This document shows positions 54,301-62,689 of a stretch of DNA of 64,000 nt, piece by piece. The stretch comes from Phaeovulum sp. (GTDB lineage: Bacteria; Pseudomonadota; Alphaproteobacteria; Rhodobacterales; Rhodobacteraceae). The stretch's first letter is position 1. Each line of letters begins with the position of its first letter. The stretch spans positions 1 to 64,000 of the forward strand of contig NZ_JAUXPI010000002.1 of assembly GCF_030684035.1 (NCBI RefSeq). Direction: 5' to 3'. Position numbers and translations under genes: made by a program. The notes under the pieces were generated by a model that was not told where the DNA came from, made no database searches, and saw nothing but the letters and a program-made list of their open reading frames with translations.

Positions 54301-56840
54301 ATCTGGAACCGCGCTTCGGTGCCTTCGGCAACCACATCTTCGGCGAACATCGGCTTGATGCCGAGGAAGGGCCGCGCCGGAAGCACGGTGCGGGAAATCT
54401 CGCGTTCGACCGGGCGCCCCGAGCCTTCATAGGCGCGCATGGTGAAGGATGCCGTAAGCGGCCCCATCACCTCGTCGCCGGGATCTGTCAGCACCGGGTA
54501 GTAGAGCGCCCGGCCCAGCGCATCGGTGGTTGCGGCCCCGAGAAAATCGTAGGTGGTACGAAAGCCCTCGTGCTGAAGTCCGAAACGGAAGCCGGGGTAG
54601 CCGTCAAGCGCCTCGGCGCGGCTCAGCCGCAGGTCGCCGTCAAGGTTGAGGTTGGCTCCGGGCGCGCCAAAGAGATAGCGCGCCTCGATGCCAAGCTCGA
54701 CCGTCTGGCCAAGTGACAGCGGGCCTTCGGGCAGGGTCAGATCGAAGTCGATGCGTTCGGGCAGGAAGTCTTCAACGAGCACGCGCCGCGAGGCGAGCGG
54801 CGGCGCGTTCACATCGGCGAACACATCAAGCCGCCAGGTGCCGCGCGGCGCGCTGGCGGCAATCGGGAAGGCCACCACATGCCCGCCCGCGCCAAGGTCG
54901 GGGGCAAGGGTGCGCGCGTATTCCACCCCGTCGGGGCGCATCAGCACCGCCACCAGCGGCAGGCCGGGCAGCGCCCTTGTGGCCGCATCGCGGGCCAGCA
55001 TGGTGACATTGACGGTTTCGCCGGCGCGGTAGGCGCCGCGGTCGGTGGTCAGGAACACATCGATCGGCGGGGCCGGGGGCATGCCTTCAACGCCCCGGTC
55101 GGAAAGGTCGAATTCGGCATCGGTGAGCGACAGGAAGGCCATGTCATCGCCCGCCGCCACGGTAACCAGCGCGGGTGCCGAGGAGCCTTTGCCGCCGGTA
55201 AGGCCGGGGGCGAAATGCGCATAGCCCTGCGCGTCGGTGGTGGCGGTGCCGAGCACCGCATTGGCCTTGGACACCAGTTCAACCGCAACACCTTCGCGCG
55301 CCCCGGCATCGGAAAGACCGCGCACCACCACATGCAGCCCGTCGCTGCCCGAAAGCGTGGAAAGCCCGAGGTCCGAGATCACGAACCATTGTGTGGCGGG
55401 GGGAATATCATAGGGGTCGGTGCCGGGAACCGCGGCTTGCAGCGCATAGACGCCGGGGCCGAGCGGCCCGGTGACTTCCTGCACCGGCAGCCGGGTGGTG
55501 ACATCGCGGTTGGTCACAAGTTCAACCTCGGCGCTGCCTTTCCAGACGGTTTCGGCCATGGTTTCGTTGAAGTAGTCGAACGACCAGTAATCAAGCGCGC
55601 GGGCAAAATAGTCGTCACGCATTGCCGCGACCAGATTGCGGTCGGAGACCCGCAGCAGCGTGAGTTCCAGCGTATCGGTATTGACGCTTACCACCGGCAG
55701 GCCGGCATCGGCGGCGCGCGGCAGCACATAGGCGCGGCCATCAAAGCGCACAGCCGGGGTGCGGTCGCGGACATAGGCGGTAACGGTCACATCCGAGGCC
55801 AGCACCTCGCCGGTGGCGGCAGGCAGACCGGAGCGGAAGGTAAACGCATAACGCGCGCCATGCACAAGGCCCGCAACGCAGATCTGGCTGGCCTCGGCCT
55901 CGACCGAAAGCCCGGCCTCGGGCAGCTTCACGAAGCTTGCGTAATCGACGCCGGCGCGCACCAGATCATCGGTGAAGCTGACGCAGATCCTCGGGCTGGC
56001 GCTATCGGCCTCGACCTGATGCTCGGCAATCCGGAAGCCGTATTTTGCGGCGGCGTCCTCAAGCGCCGCGGCAATGTCTTCGCGCCGCGAGATCGACTTG
56101 GCGAGCCTGAGCGCGGGCACCATGTCGCGGCCGCGATCGACCCGTTCCAGCGCCTGGCTCAGCACCAGCAGGGCCTCGGCGCGGACCCCGGCAGAGCCGG
56201 TGCGCAGATAGCCGTTGATCGCCGCCAGCAGCGCCCGGTTGGCCTGCGCGTTCATCTCGCCGCTGTTGCCCCCCATCGCCAGCAACAGGCGGCCATATTC
56301 CAGCCAGTGGTCGGGGGCGTCGGTCAGGTTCAGCGTGGCACCCTGCAGCCGCATTGCAAGCCCGAGATCGCCGGAACGGCGCGCCTCGGTGACCGCGTCA
56401 AGCAATTGCGTGTCGGTCCAGTTGTTGGTCAGATGCGTCTGTGCCAGCGTTGCGGCCTGGGTGTAGGCGGCGGCAAGATCGCGCGCATCGAGAAACGCCA
56501 GTTCCGCTGCACGCCCGATGGCGCGGTTGGCCACACCGGCGGCGGCAAGGCGCATCCGCGCCGAATAGGCCCCCTGGTAGGCCGATTCGCGGGTAACCGC
56601 CGATTTCGGGAAGCACGAGCCGTTGCGGGTGTTGTAGGTCATTGCCACGCAAGCGCTGTTGGAAAGGCAGGCGGTCATGCAGGCTTCAAGCGTGGTATCA
56701 AAGATTTGGGTGATGTCGGTGCCGACAAGATCGAGGTTTTCGCTCAACACCAGCCGCTTTGGCGGGATCAGCGGTGTTTCCTGCGCGAAGACGGGCATGG
56801 CGAGGGCGCTCAGAAGAACCGCTGTCAGCAGGGCGCGCAT
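51384..56840 (-). CDS. Bacterial alpha-2-macroglobulin with PAN domain
   Basis: 1818 residues. Signal peptide (MRALLTAVLLSALAMPVFAQ) without a lipobox, so a soluble periplasmic or exported form. A PAN/apple-like domain with Cys54, Cys58, Cys64 and Cys76 comes first, then many macroglobulin beta domains. The thioester motif Cys1370-Thr-Glu-Gln1373 in PYGCTEQ, followed by the alpha-helical thioester domain, indicates an active protease-trapping protein. A2Ms are thought to shield cells with damaged walls, hence the partnership with PBP1C. GGAG precedes ATG 56840. Confidence 0.93.
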   Translation of the reverse strand: MRALLTAVLLSALAMPVFAQETPLIPPKRLVLSENLDLVGTDITQIFDTTLEACMTACLSNSACVAMTYNTRNGSCFPKSAVTRESAYQGAYSARMRLAAAGVANRAIGRAAELAFLDARDLAAAYTQAATLAQTHLTNNWTDTQLLDAVTEARRSGDLGLAMRLQGATLNLTDAPDHWLEYGRLLLAMGGNSGEMNAQANRALLAAINGYLRTGSAGVRAEALLVLSQALERVDRGRDMVPALRLAKSISRREDIAAALEDAAAKYGFRIAEHQVEADSASPRICVSFTDDLVRAGVDYASFVKLPEAGLSVEAEASQICVAGLVHGARYAFTFRSGLPAATGEVLASDVTVTAYVRDRTPAVRFDGRAYVLPRAADAGLPVVSVNTDTLELTLLRVSDRNLVAAMRDDYFARALDYWSFDYFNETMAETVWKGSAEVELVTNRDVTTRLPVQEVTGPLGPGVYALQAAVPGTDPYDIPPATQWFVISDLGLSTLSGSDGLHVVVRGLSDAGAREGVAVELVSKANAVLGTATTDAQGYAHFAPGLTGGKGSSAPALVTVAAGDDMAFLSLTDAEFDLSDRGVEGMPPAPPIDVFLTTDRGAYRAGETVNVTMLARDAATRALPGLPLVAVLMRPDGVEYARTLAPDLGAGGHVVAFPIAASAPRGTWRLDVFADVNAPPLASRRVLVEDFLPERIDFDLTLPEGPLSLGQTVELGIEARYLFGAPGANLNLDGDLRLSRAEALDGYPGFRFGLQHEGFRTTYDFLGAATTDALGRALYYPVLTDPGDEVMGPLTASFTMRAYEGSGRPVEREISRTVLPARPFLGIKPMFAEDVVAEGTEARFQIVALGANAAPAAMPVHWVVNRVETRYQWYAVSGSWNWEPVTHRTRVAEGNLALTTAGAVEIGARVDWGHYELKIESVSGNYAAASMDFYAGWYAPAGAIDSPDRLTLSLDAASYRSGDVARLRLVPQADGVAVVSVLSNHLISLQTVAVTAGENVIELPVTDEWGAGAYVTASVLRPLANAAADRVPNRALGLAHATVDPGARHLNATLEVAAASDPRAPLPVALKVDGVAAGETAWATIAAVDLGILNLTGFKSPDPAAHYFGQRRLGIGLRDLYGRLIDGRSGTLGVLRSGGDSDAGLKMQAPPPTEELVAYFSGPLTVGSDGYARTEFAMPAFNGTVRLMAVVWSASGIGQASTDVLVRDPVVVTATVPRFMAPGDQSRLLLELTHTSGAPGRMALEVSATGLNLGATPTEVNLAPRRTFSLSIPVTAGEVEGTQTLRIALTTPDGKRLEKLLSIPVQRLDPAVSHQSRFELAAGKSFTLDANVFAGFVPGTGHATLAVGPLARFDTAGLLASLNAYPYGCTEQITSKALPLLYFNDVAAAMGLAGQEDISARITAAISEVLTNQDASGAFGLWYPDSGDLWLDAYVTDFLSRAQTQGYAVPANAFRNALDNLRNQVNYAPEFDAGSNGGGVDIAYALMVLAREGAVPVGDLRYYSDVKGDDFATPLAAAQLGAALASYGEQTRADAMFARAARLMADRSPETPLWRVDYGTRLRDQAAVLALAVEAGSNVIAADQAGQALALRLQGQRLSTQEATWALMATHALIDRPGAEGFTLNGMPFTGPLVRVLDDGPGFSPASIGNGSLTQATLTLTTFGVPEVPEPAGGKGYTINRIYYTFEGEAVSPESVVQGTRLVVVLEIIPHEADGAARLMVNDPLPAGFEIDNPNLLRAGDIAALDWLDIAQGTSMTEFRQDRFLAAIDWYGRDIFRLAYIVRAISPGSFHHPAASVEDMYRPDMRAQTAAGRVTVY

Positions 56841-56992
56841 GGGAAACTCCTTGATGGCTGAATGTCGGGATGGTCTCACTTTCGCCCTCATGGCGCAAGC
56901 GCGGGCGGTTTCGCGGAACCGATTAAGCGCTTGTTCACTGAGGTTGTGCAGGCTTGGCGCGAAACATTCAGGCAACAACGGGCACCTAGAGG

Positions 56993-59206
56993 ATGCAGGT
57001 CAGCATTGCCGACAAACTGGCGCAGGAACGCCGCGCCCGGCTGGCGGCCGAAAGGTTGCTGGAACAGAAGAAAGTCGAGCTTTTCGCCGCGAACCAGAAG
57101 CTCGCGCTGCACGCGCGCTCGCTTTCGGACCAGATCGTGGAACAGCGGCACGGGCTGGAACGCGCCCGCGCGCAGGCCGAATCGCTGGCTGGCGAAAACC
57201 ACCGGGTGCGCGACGATCTGGAACTGGCCAATTCTGCGGTGCAGATTGCTCAACGGCGGCTCTGGGAAGCGCTCGAGACGATCCGAGACGGGTTTGCGGT
57301 GTTCGATGCAAACCTGCGGCTGGTCGCGGCGAACCGTTCGTATCTCGGGTTTTTCGATGGTCAGGTGGCGGTGACCGCCGGGGTCAGCTATGACGCGGTG
57401 CTGAAAATCGTCGCCGAGCATGGCATGTTCGACCTTGACGGCCGCGACCCGCTGGATTGGCACCACGAGATGGTGGCGCGCATTCGCCGCGCCAAGATCG
57501 AGCCGCAGGTGCTGCGGCTGACCGGCGGGCGCTACCTGCGGCTGATCGATCGCTGGGGTGATGACGGCGATCTTGTGTGCCTTGTGCAAGACATCACCAA
57601 GACCATGGCGCGCGAGGCAGAACTGGACGAAGCGCGCGCCAGGGCCGAAGCCGCCAACCGCGCCAAATCGGCCTTCCTCGCCAACATGAGCCACGAGATC
57701 CGCACCCCGATGAACGGGGTGGTGGGCATGGCCGACCTGCTGTGCGAAACCGAACTGACCGAAGACCAGCGGCTTTACACCGAAACCATAAAATCTTCGG
57801 GCGAAGCGCTGCTGAAGATCATCAACGAGGTGCTCGACTATTCCAAGATCGAGGCCGACAGGCTGCGGCTTTACCCGGAGGTGTTCGACCTTGAACGTTG
57901 CCTGCACGAGATCATGGTGCTGCTTGGTCCCTCGGCCAAGGACAAGGGGCTGAAACTGCTGGTCGATTACGACATGTTCCTGCCGACCCGCTTTCTGGCG
58001 GATCCGGGCCGGATGCGGCAGGTAATGACCAACCTCATCGGCAACGCGGTCAAGTTCACCCCGGCAGGGCATGTGCTGGCGCGGGTGGTGGGGATTGACC
58101 GGGGCGATGGCCACTTTGACCTGCATGTGACGGTGGAAGATACCGGTATCGGCATAGCGCCCGAGCATATCGAGCATGTGTTCGGCGAGTTCAATCAGGT
58201 CGAGAGCGAATCGAACCGCAAGTTTGAAGGCACCGGGCTGGGGCTGGCGATCAGCCGCCAACTGGTCGAGCTGATGGGTGGCACGGTCTGGGTTGACAGC
58301 GAACTGGGGCAAGGCTCGTGCTTTGGCTTCAAGGTGACGCTGGCGGTGGCAGAACCACGCGATGCGGTGCCGGGGCCGACGCCGCCGATTACCCTCAAGG
58401 CGGCGCTGGTGATTGACGATCTGATGGTGAACCGGGTAATACTGGAGCGGCAGTTGCAGACCTTCGGGCTGGCGGTGACACTCTGCCGTTCCGGTGCCGA
58501 GGCGCTGGCGGCGCTCGACGCGGGGGCGCGGTTCGACGTGGTGCTGACGGACCACCAGATGCCCGACATGGACGGGCTGCAACTGGTGCTGCGCATGCGC
58601 GAGATGGGGCAGGAGGCACCGGTGCTGCTGCTCACCTCGAACCCCGACGAGGCGGCACAGTCGGCGCTGCGCGGGGCGCTTGCCGGGGTGCTTGAAAAGC
58701 CGGTGCTGCGCTCCGAGCTGTTCCGCAACCTGCAACAGATCTCGCAACCGGTGGTGGCGGTGCCGGTGTCGGCTGAAGCGGTGCCTGCGCTGCGGCAGAT
58801 GCGGGTGCTGGCGGCTGAGGATAACCGAACCAACCAACTGGTGTTTCGCAAGATGGTGAAGGACTATGACATCGATCTGCAATTTGCCGACAACGGCCGC
58901 GAGGCGGTGGCGATGTGGCAGGACCTGCGACCCGATCTGGTGTTCATGGATATCTCGATGCCCGAAATGGACGGGCGCGAGGCAACGCGGCAAATCCGCG
59001 ACTGCGAACAGCTGCACGGGCTGCCACGAACCCCGATCGTGGCGCTGACCGCGCATGCGATGGAGGGCGACGCGGTGTCGATTCTGGCGGCGGGGATTGA
59101 CCACTACCTGACCAAGCCATTGAAAAAGACCGCGATTGCCGAACATATCCGAAGCCACTGCCCCGGCACGGCGCGCCCCGCCGTGCCGGTGGCGGAACCC
59201 GCCTAG
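56993..59206 (+). CDS. Soluble hybrid histidine kinase with two receiver domains
   Basis: 737 residues without membrane segments: coiled coil (about 5-90), PAS-like sensor (about 92-200), HisKA with His234 in [11 protein letters not shown], HATPase (N box around Asn351, DTGIGI, GTGLGL), receiver 1 (about 470-585; Asp520 in LTDHQMP) and receiver 2 (about 603-720; Asp653 in MDISMPEMD; Lys in LTKPL). A cytoplasmic phosphorelay hub; the partner is unknown. Divergent from the alpha-2-macroglobulin gene. The AGAGG sequence abuts the ATG, so the start signal is atypical, but an in-frame stop just upstream excludes a longer form. Confidence 0.92.
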   Translation: MQVSIADKLAQERRARLAAERLLEQKKVELFAANQKLALHARSLSDQIVEQRHGLERARAQAESLAGENHRVRDDLELANSAVQIAQRRLWEALETIRDGFAVFDANLRLVAANRSYLGFFDGQVAVTAGVSYDAVLKIVAEHGMFDLDGRDPLDWHHEMVARIRRAKIEPQVLRLTGGRYLRLIDRWGDDGDLVCLVQDITKTMAREAELDEARARAEAANRAKSAFLANMSHEIRTPMNGVVGMADLLCETELTEDQRLYTETIKSSGEALLKIINEVLDYSKIEADRLRLYPEVFDLERCLHEIMVLLGPSAKDKGLKLLVDYDMFLPTRFLADPGRMRQVMTNLIGNAVKFTPAGHVLARVVGIDRGDGHFDLHVTVEDTGIGIAPEHIEHVFGEFNQVESESNRKFEGTGLGLAISRQLVELMGGTVWVDSELGQGSCFGFKVTLAVAEPRDAVPGPTPPITLKAALVIDDLMVNRVILERQLQTFGLAVTLCRSGAEALAALDAGARFDVVLTDHQMPDMDGLQLVLRMREMGQEAPVLLLTSNPDEAAQSALRGALAGVLEKPVLRSELFRNLQQISQPVVAVPVSAEAVPALRQMRVLAAEDNRTNQLVFRKMVKDYDIDLQFADNGREAVAMWQDLRPDLVFMDISMPEMDGREATRQIRDCEQLHGLPRTPIVALTAHAMEGDAVSILAAGIDHYLTKPLKKTAIAEHIRSHCPGTARPAVPVAEPA

Positions 59207-59619
59207 GTCGCCGTTGCCCGACGCGCATTGTTGGGCTGCGCGCTTTGCTGCGCTGCTTGGCCCCAGAGTGCCGGGCGTTTGCGCCTGTGCTGCCGGGGCC
59301 TCTGGCCCATCGCCCGGGGCAAGAACCGATCACCGCGGCGCAGCACGCGCGGCACGGCTTGGCGCGCCTCGCCGCCGCGCCGGGCTGCCCTGTGGCGGAA
59401 TGCGGGGGGCGTTTTCCGCCCGCCATCGGCACTTGGCAAAGGCGGCGCAGCGCGCGCCGGGCGGGAATTCCGGCTTTCGGGCGAAGGGTTCGGCAGGTGC
59501 GGGGGAACCCGCGGCTGGTGCAGCGGATGAATTCGGGCGCTTGGTGAACTGGCTTGTTTCAAGCGCTGCGGGGCCGGAAAACTGACCGATCCGCGCCGCG
59601 GCGGCAGCAGGTGCCGCGC
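59207..59619. other. 413-bp non-coding stretch between convergent genes
   Basis: Lies between the histidine kinase and recQ genes. GCCCGAC (59216-59222) with GTTGGGC (59230-59236) forms a 7-bp hairpin with one G-T pair, a weak terminator candidate. Frames are open on both strands but none shows a recognisable domain, a ribosome-binding site or a plausible codon pattern; the product compositions are Arg/Ala/Pro-rich as in random GC-rich DNA. I support no gene here. Confidence 0.4.
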
Positions 59620-61668
59620 CTAGCCAGCGGCGACGATCGACAGGAACACCGGGCCGAAGCGTTCGGTCTTGGCATCGCCCATTCCCGGGATCCGGGCGAG
59701 TTGTTGCAGCGATTGCGGGCGCGCCTCGGCGATCTGGCGCAAGGTGGTCTGGGTGCAGCCGAGGTAGCGGCCCTGCCCGTCGGGGCCGCGCGCAAGCTCC
59801 AGTTGCGCGGCCTGAAGGCGGTCGAACACTGCGCCCGCGTCGCTGCCCGCAAGCTTCAACCGCGCCGGGTGCATGGGTGGCGCGGCCCCGGCGATGACTT
59901 GCAGGAACACCGCGCCGAAGCTTTCAAGCTTTTTCGCGCCGACGCCCGAGATGCGCGCCATATCGTCCAGTGTCTGCGGCCGCGCTTCGGCCATTTCGAT
60001 CAGCGTGCGGTCGGGAAAGATGATGTAGGCGGGCACCCGCGCGGCCTCGGCCAGCGCCCGGCGCTGGGCCTTGAGCGCGGAAAGCAGCGGCGCATCTTCA
60101 TCGGCAACCAGCGCCCGCACCACGGGGCCGGACCGGGCGCGCTGCACGAGGTCGCGGCGGAAGCTGAGCGTGGATTCGCCGCGCAGCACCGGGCGGGCGG
60201 CTTCGGTCAGCGCCAGCGCGCCATGGCGGGCGGGGTCGGGTCGGATCAGATCGTGCCCCTGCATCTGGCGAAACACCGATTGCCACTGGGCCTTGGAAAG
60301 CTCGCGCCCGACGCCGAAGGTGGGCAGCCGGTCGTGGCCGCGTTCGCGCGTCTTGTCGGTTGAGGTGCCGGTGAGAATGTCGATCAGGTGACCGGCACCG
60401 AACGACTCGCCGGTGCGCAGGCAGGCGGAAAGCGCCTTGCGCACCGGCTCGGTTGCATCGAACACCTCGGGCGGGGTCATGCAGAGGTCGCAATTGCCGC
60501 AAGGCTCTGACGCCTCGCCGAAATAGGCGAGCAGGCGCTGGCGGCGGCAGGCGGTGGCCTCGGCCAGCCCCAGAAGAGTGTTCAGCCGGGCATGGTCGGC
60601 GGCCTTGCGGTCGGGCGGAGCCAGCCCCTCGTCGATCTGGGCGCGGCGCAGGCGGATATCGTCGGCACCATAAAGCGTGAGGGTTTCTGCGGGGGCACCA
60701 TCGCGCCCGGCGCGGCCAATTTCCTGATAATAGCTCTCGATCGATTTTGGCAGGTCGGCGTGGGCGACCCAACGGATGTCGGGCTTGTCGATGCCCATGC
60801 CGAAAGCGATGGTGGCGACCACGATCAGCCCATCGTCGCGCTGAAAGCGGGCTTCCACTTCTCGGCGCGGCTCTGCCTCCATTCCGGCGTGGTAGGCGAG
60901 CGCATTGTGGCCCGCCGCGCGCAGCGCCGTGGCGAGGGTTTCGGTCTTGGCGCGACTGGCGCAATAGACGATGCCGGATTGGCCGCGGCGCGCATCGGCA
61001 AAGCCAAGGACCTGCGCGCGCGGTTCGTCTTTCGGGGCGAAGGCAAGGTGGATGTTGGGCCGGTCAAAGCCGCGCAGGAAGGTTTCGGGCGGGGTGCCGC
61101 CGAACAGGCGGGTGACAATCTCGGCGCGGGTTTCCTCATCTGCGGTGGCGGTGAAGGCGGCGAGCGGCACCCCAAGCGCCCGGCGCAGATCGCCGATGCG
61201 CAGGTAATCGGGGCGAAAATCATGCCCCCACTGGCTGACGCAATGCGCTTCGTCCACCGCGATGAGGGTGGTGTTGATGCGGCGCAGGAGGCCAAGCGTG
61301 GCGGCCCCGGCCAGCCGCTCGGGGGCCATGTAGAGCAGGCGCAGGCGGCCCGCATCAAGGCTTTCGAACACTTCTTCGGTTTCCGCGTCGGTGTTGCCGG
61401 AGGTAAGCGCGCCTGCCTCGACCCCGGCGGCACGCAGCGCCCGCACCTGATCGCGCATCAGCGCGATCAGCGGTGAGATCACCACCGTTACCCCTTCACG
61501 GCAGAGTGCCGGCAACTGGAAGCAGAGCGACTTGCCGCCCCCCGTTGGCATGATGGCAAGCGTGTTGCGCCCCGCCATGACCGCGCGCACCACCTCTTCC
61601 TGCCCCGGCCTGAAGGCGGAGAAGCCGAAGACCGAGGCCAGAAGCGAAAGCGGGGCGGGCGCGTTCAC
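59620..61668 (-). CDS. recQ: ATP-dependent DNA helicase RecQ with two HRDC domains
   Basis: 682 residues from GTG 61668 (TTG 61674 overlapping the yggT stop is possible). Walker A TGGGKS (42-47), DEAH in AVDEAHCVSQWGHDF (139-142), helicase C with YYQEIGRAGRDG, zinc site (Cys374, 390, 393, 396), RQC winged helix (about 400-505), HRDC1 (about 525-595) and HRDC2 (about 610-682). 3'-5' unwinding in recombination and fork repair. Two HRDC copies is more than the single E. coli one. Follows yggT with 2 nt between. Confidence 0.95.
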   Translation of the reverse strand: MNAPAPLSLLASVFGFSAFRPGQEEVVRAVMAGRNTLAIMPTGGGKSLCFQLPALCREGVTVVISPLIALMRDQVRALRAAGVEAGALTSGNTDAETEEVFESLDAGRLRLLYMAPERLAGAATLGLLRRINTTLIAVDEAHCVSQWGHDFRPDYLRIGDLRRALGVPLAAFTATADEETRAEIVTRLFGGTPPETFLRGFDRPNIHLAFAPKDEPRAQVLGFADARRGQSGIVYCASRAKTETLATALRAAGHNALAYHAGMEAEPRREVEARFQRDDGLIVVATIAFGMGIDKPDIRWVAHADLPKSIESYYQEIGRAGRDGAPAETLTLYGADDIRLRRAQIDEGLAPPDRKAADHARLNTLLGLAEATACRRQRLLAYFGEASEPCGNCDLCMTPPEVFDATEPVRKALSACLRTGESFGAGHLIDILTGTSTDKTRERGHDRLPTFGVGRELSKAQWQSVFRQMQGHDLIRPDPARHGALALTEAARPVLRGESTLSFRRDLVQRARSGPVVRALVADEDAPLLSALKAQRRALAEAARVPAYIIFPDRTLIEMAEARPQTLDDMARISGVGAKKLESFGAVFLQVIAGAAPPMHPARLKLAGSDAGAVFDRLQAAQLELARGPDGQGRYLGCTQTTLRQIAEARPQSLQQLARIPGMGDAKTERFGPVFLSIVAAG

Positions 61669-61670
61669 CC

Positions 61671-61964
61671 TCAAAAGCCGTAGAAAAAGCCCGCGTTGTT
61701 GATCAGCGCGCGTTGCAGGATGATGACGATGACGAACATGACCAAGGGTGCCAGATCCAGCCCGCCCATGTTGGGCAGAACCCGGCGGATCGGCGTGTAA
61801 AGCGGATCAAGCAGGCGGGTGAGGCCATACCATATCTGTGCCACCAATGGCTGGCGGACGTTGAGAACCTGGAAATTTATCAGCCAACTCAGGATGATAT
61901 GGGCGATCATGACGAACCAGACCACATCGAGAATGAGCGTCAGAGCTTGATAGAGCGTGATCAT
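61671..61964 (-). CDS. YggT-family membrane protein
   Basis: 97 residues with two membrane segments (about 3-28 and 70-92), and between them the YggT signature LLDPLYTPIRRVLP. Proposed roles in the family include osmotic or division-related membrane functions; none is established here. ATG 61964 follows an AGAGG site. Upstream of recQ, with which it is cotranscribed. Confidence 0.9.
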   Translation of the reverse strand: MITLYQALTLILDVVWFVMIAHIILSWLINFQVLNVRQPLVAQIWYGLTRLLDPLYTPIRRVLPNMGGLDLAPLVMFVIVIILQRALINNAGFFYGF

Positions 61965-62097
61965 GGGGCCTCTCTTGGCGTTGCGGCCCCAGAGGTATGC
62001 CAGCGGCGCGCGGCTTGCAACCGGCGGCGTGCCGCAACGTGGCGGGTTGACGGCGGCGGGGAGGTTTGGCAGCGAGGCGGCGATGAGGGAGAGTGCC

Positions 62098-62628
62098 ATG
62101 TATCCATATGTCAGGCTGGCGAAAGAGGCGCTGAATTCTCGCAAGGCCCCGCCGTTGGGGCTGTTTGGCACGCATCTGAGCCGGCATGTCTGCTGGCCAT
62201 GGGATATCGACCCCTGGATGGAGTTGAACAACGGCCGCGCGCTGACACTTTACGACCTCGGGCGGATACCGCTCGCCGCGCGCACCGGCTTGACGCAGGC
62301 GGCGCGCGACAAGGGCTGGGGGCTGACCGTGGCCGGTGTCTCGGTGCGCTACCGCCGCCGGGTGCAGATGTTCCAACGCTTTGAAATGCGCAGCCGCCTG
62401 ATCGGCTGGGATGCGAGGTTCTTCTATATCGAGCAGAGCATGTGGCGGGCGGGCGAATGCACCAACCAGATGCTGTTGCGAATGGCGGTGATCACCAAGG
62501 GCGGGATGATAGCGCCAGCGCGGCTGGCGGCGGAGCTTGGCCATGCCGATGCCTCCCCGGCGCTGCCGCAATGGGTGCAGGCGTGGATTGACGCCGATGC
62601 AACCCGGCCCTGGCCGCCCGCGCCCTGA
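62098..62628 (+). CDS. Hotdog-fold acyl-CoA thioesterase family protein
   Basis: 176 residues, 4HBT-like hotdog fold: DIDPWMELNNGRALTLYDLG forms the conserved N-terminal motif (with DPWxELNN in place of the usual D-x-NxHxNN), followed by strands GVSVRYRRRVQMFQRFEMRS and WRAGECTNQMLLRMAVI. Likely hydrolyses a medium or long acyl-CoA; substrate unknown. GAGGGAGAG precedes ATG 62098. Divergent from yggT-recQ. Confidence 0.85.
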   Translation: MYPYVRLAKEALNSRKAPPLGLFGTHLSRHVCWPWDIDPWMELNNGRALTLYDLGRIPLAARTGLTQAARDKGWGLTVAGVSVRYRRRVQMFQRFEMRSRLIGWDARFFYIEQSMWRAGECTNQMLLRMAVITKGGMIAPARLAAELGHADASPALPQWVQAWIDADATRPWPPAP

Positions 62629-62689
62629 TCCGCTTGCGCCGCGCGCCGATTTCGGGCTTGATCGACGGCATCGGGGCAGGGGGGGCAGC

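Noticed and set aside
54879-56861. A 660-codon plus-strand frame inside the alpha-2-macroglobulin gene
   Set aside because: Antisense shadow with Gly/Arg/His-rich composition and no ribosome-binding site.
59228-59562. Several ~100-codon frames on both strands between the kinase and recQ genes
   Set aside because: Low-complexity Arg/Ala/Pro composition, mutually overlapping, no start signal; chance frames in GC-rich DNA.
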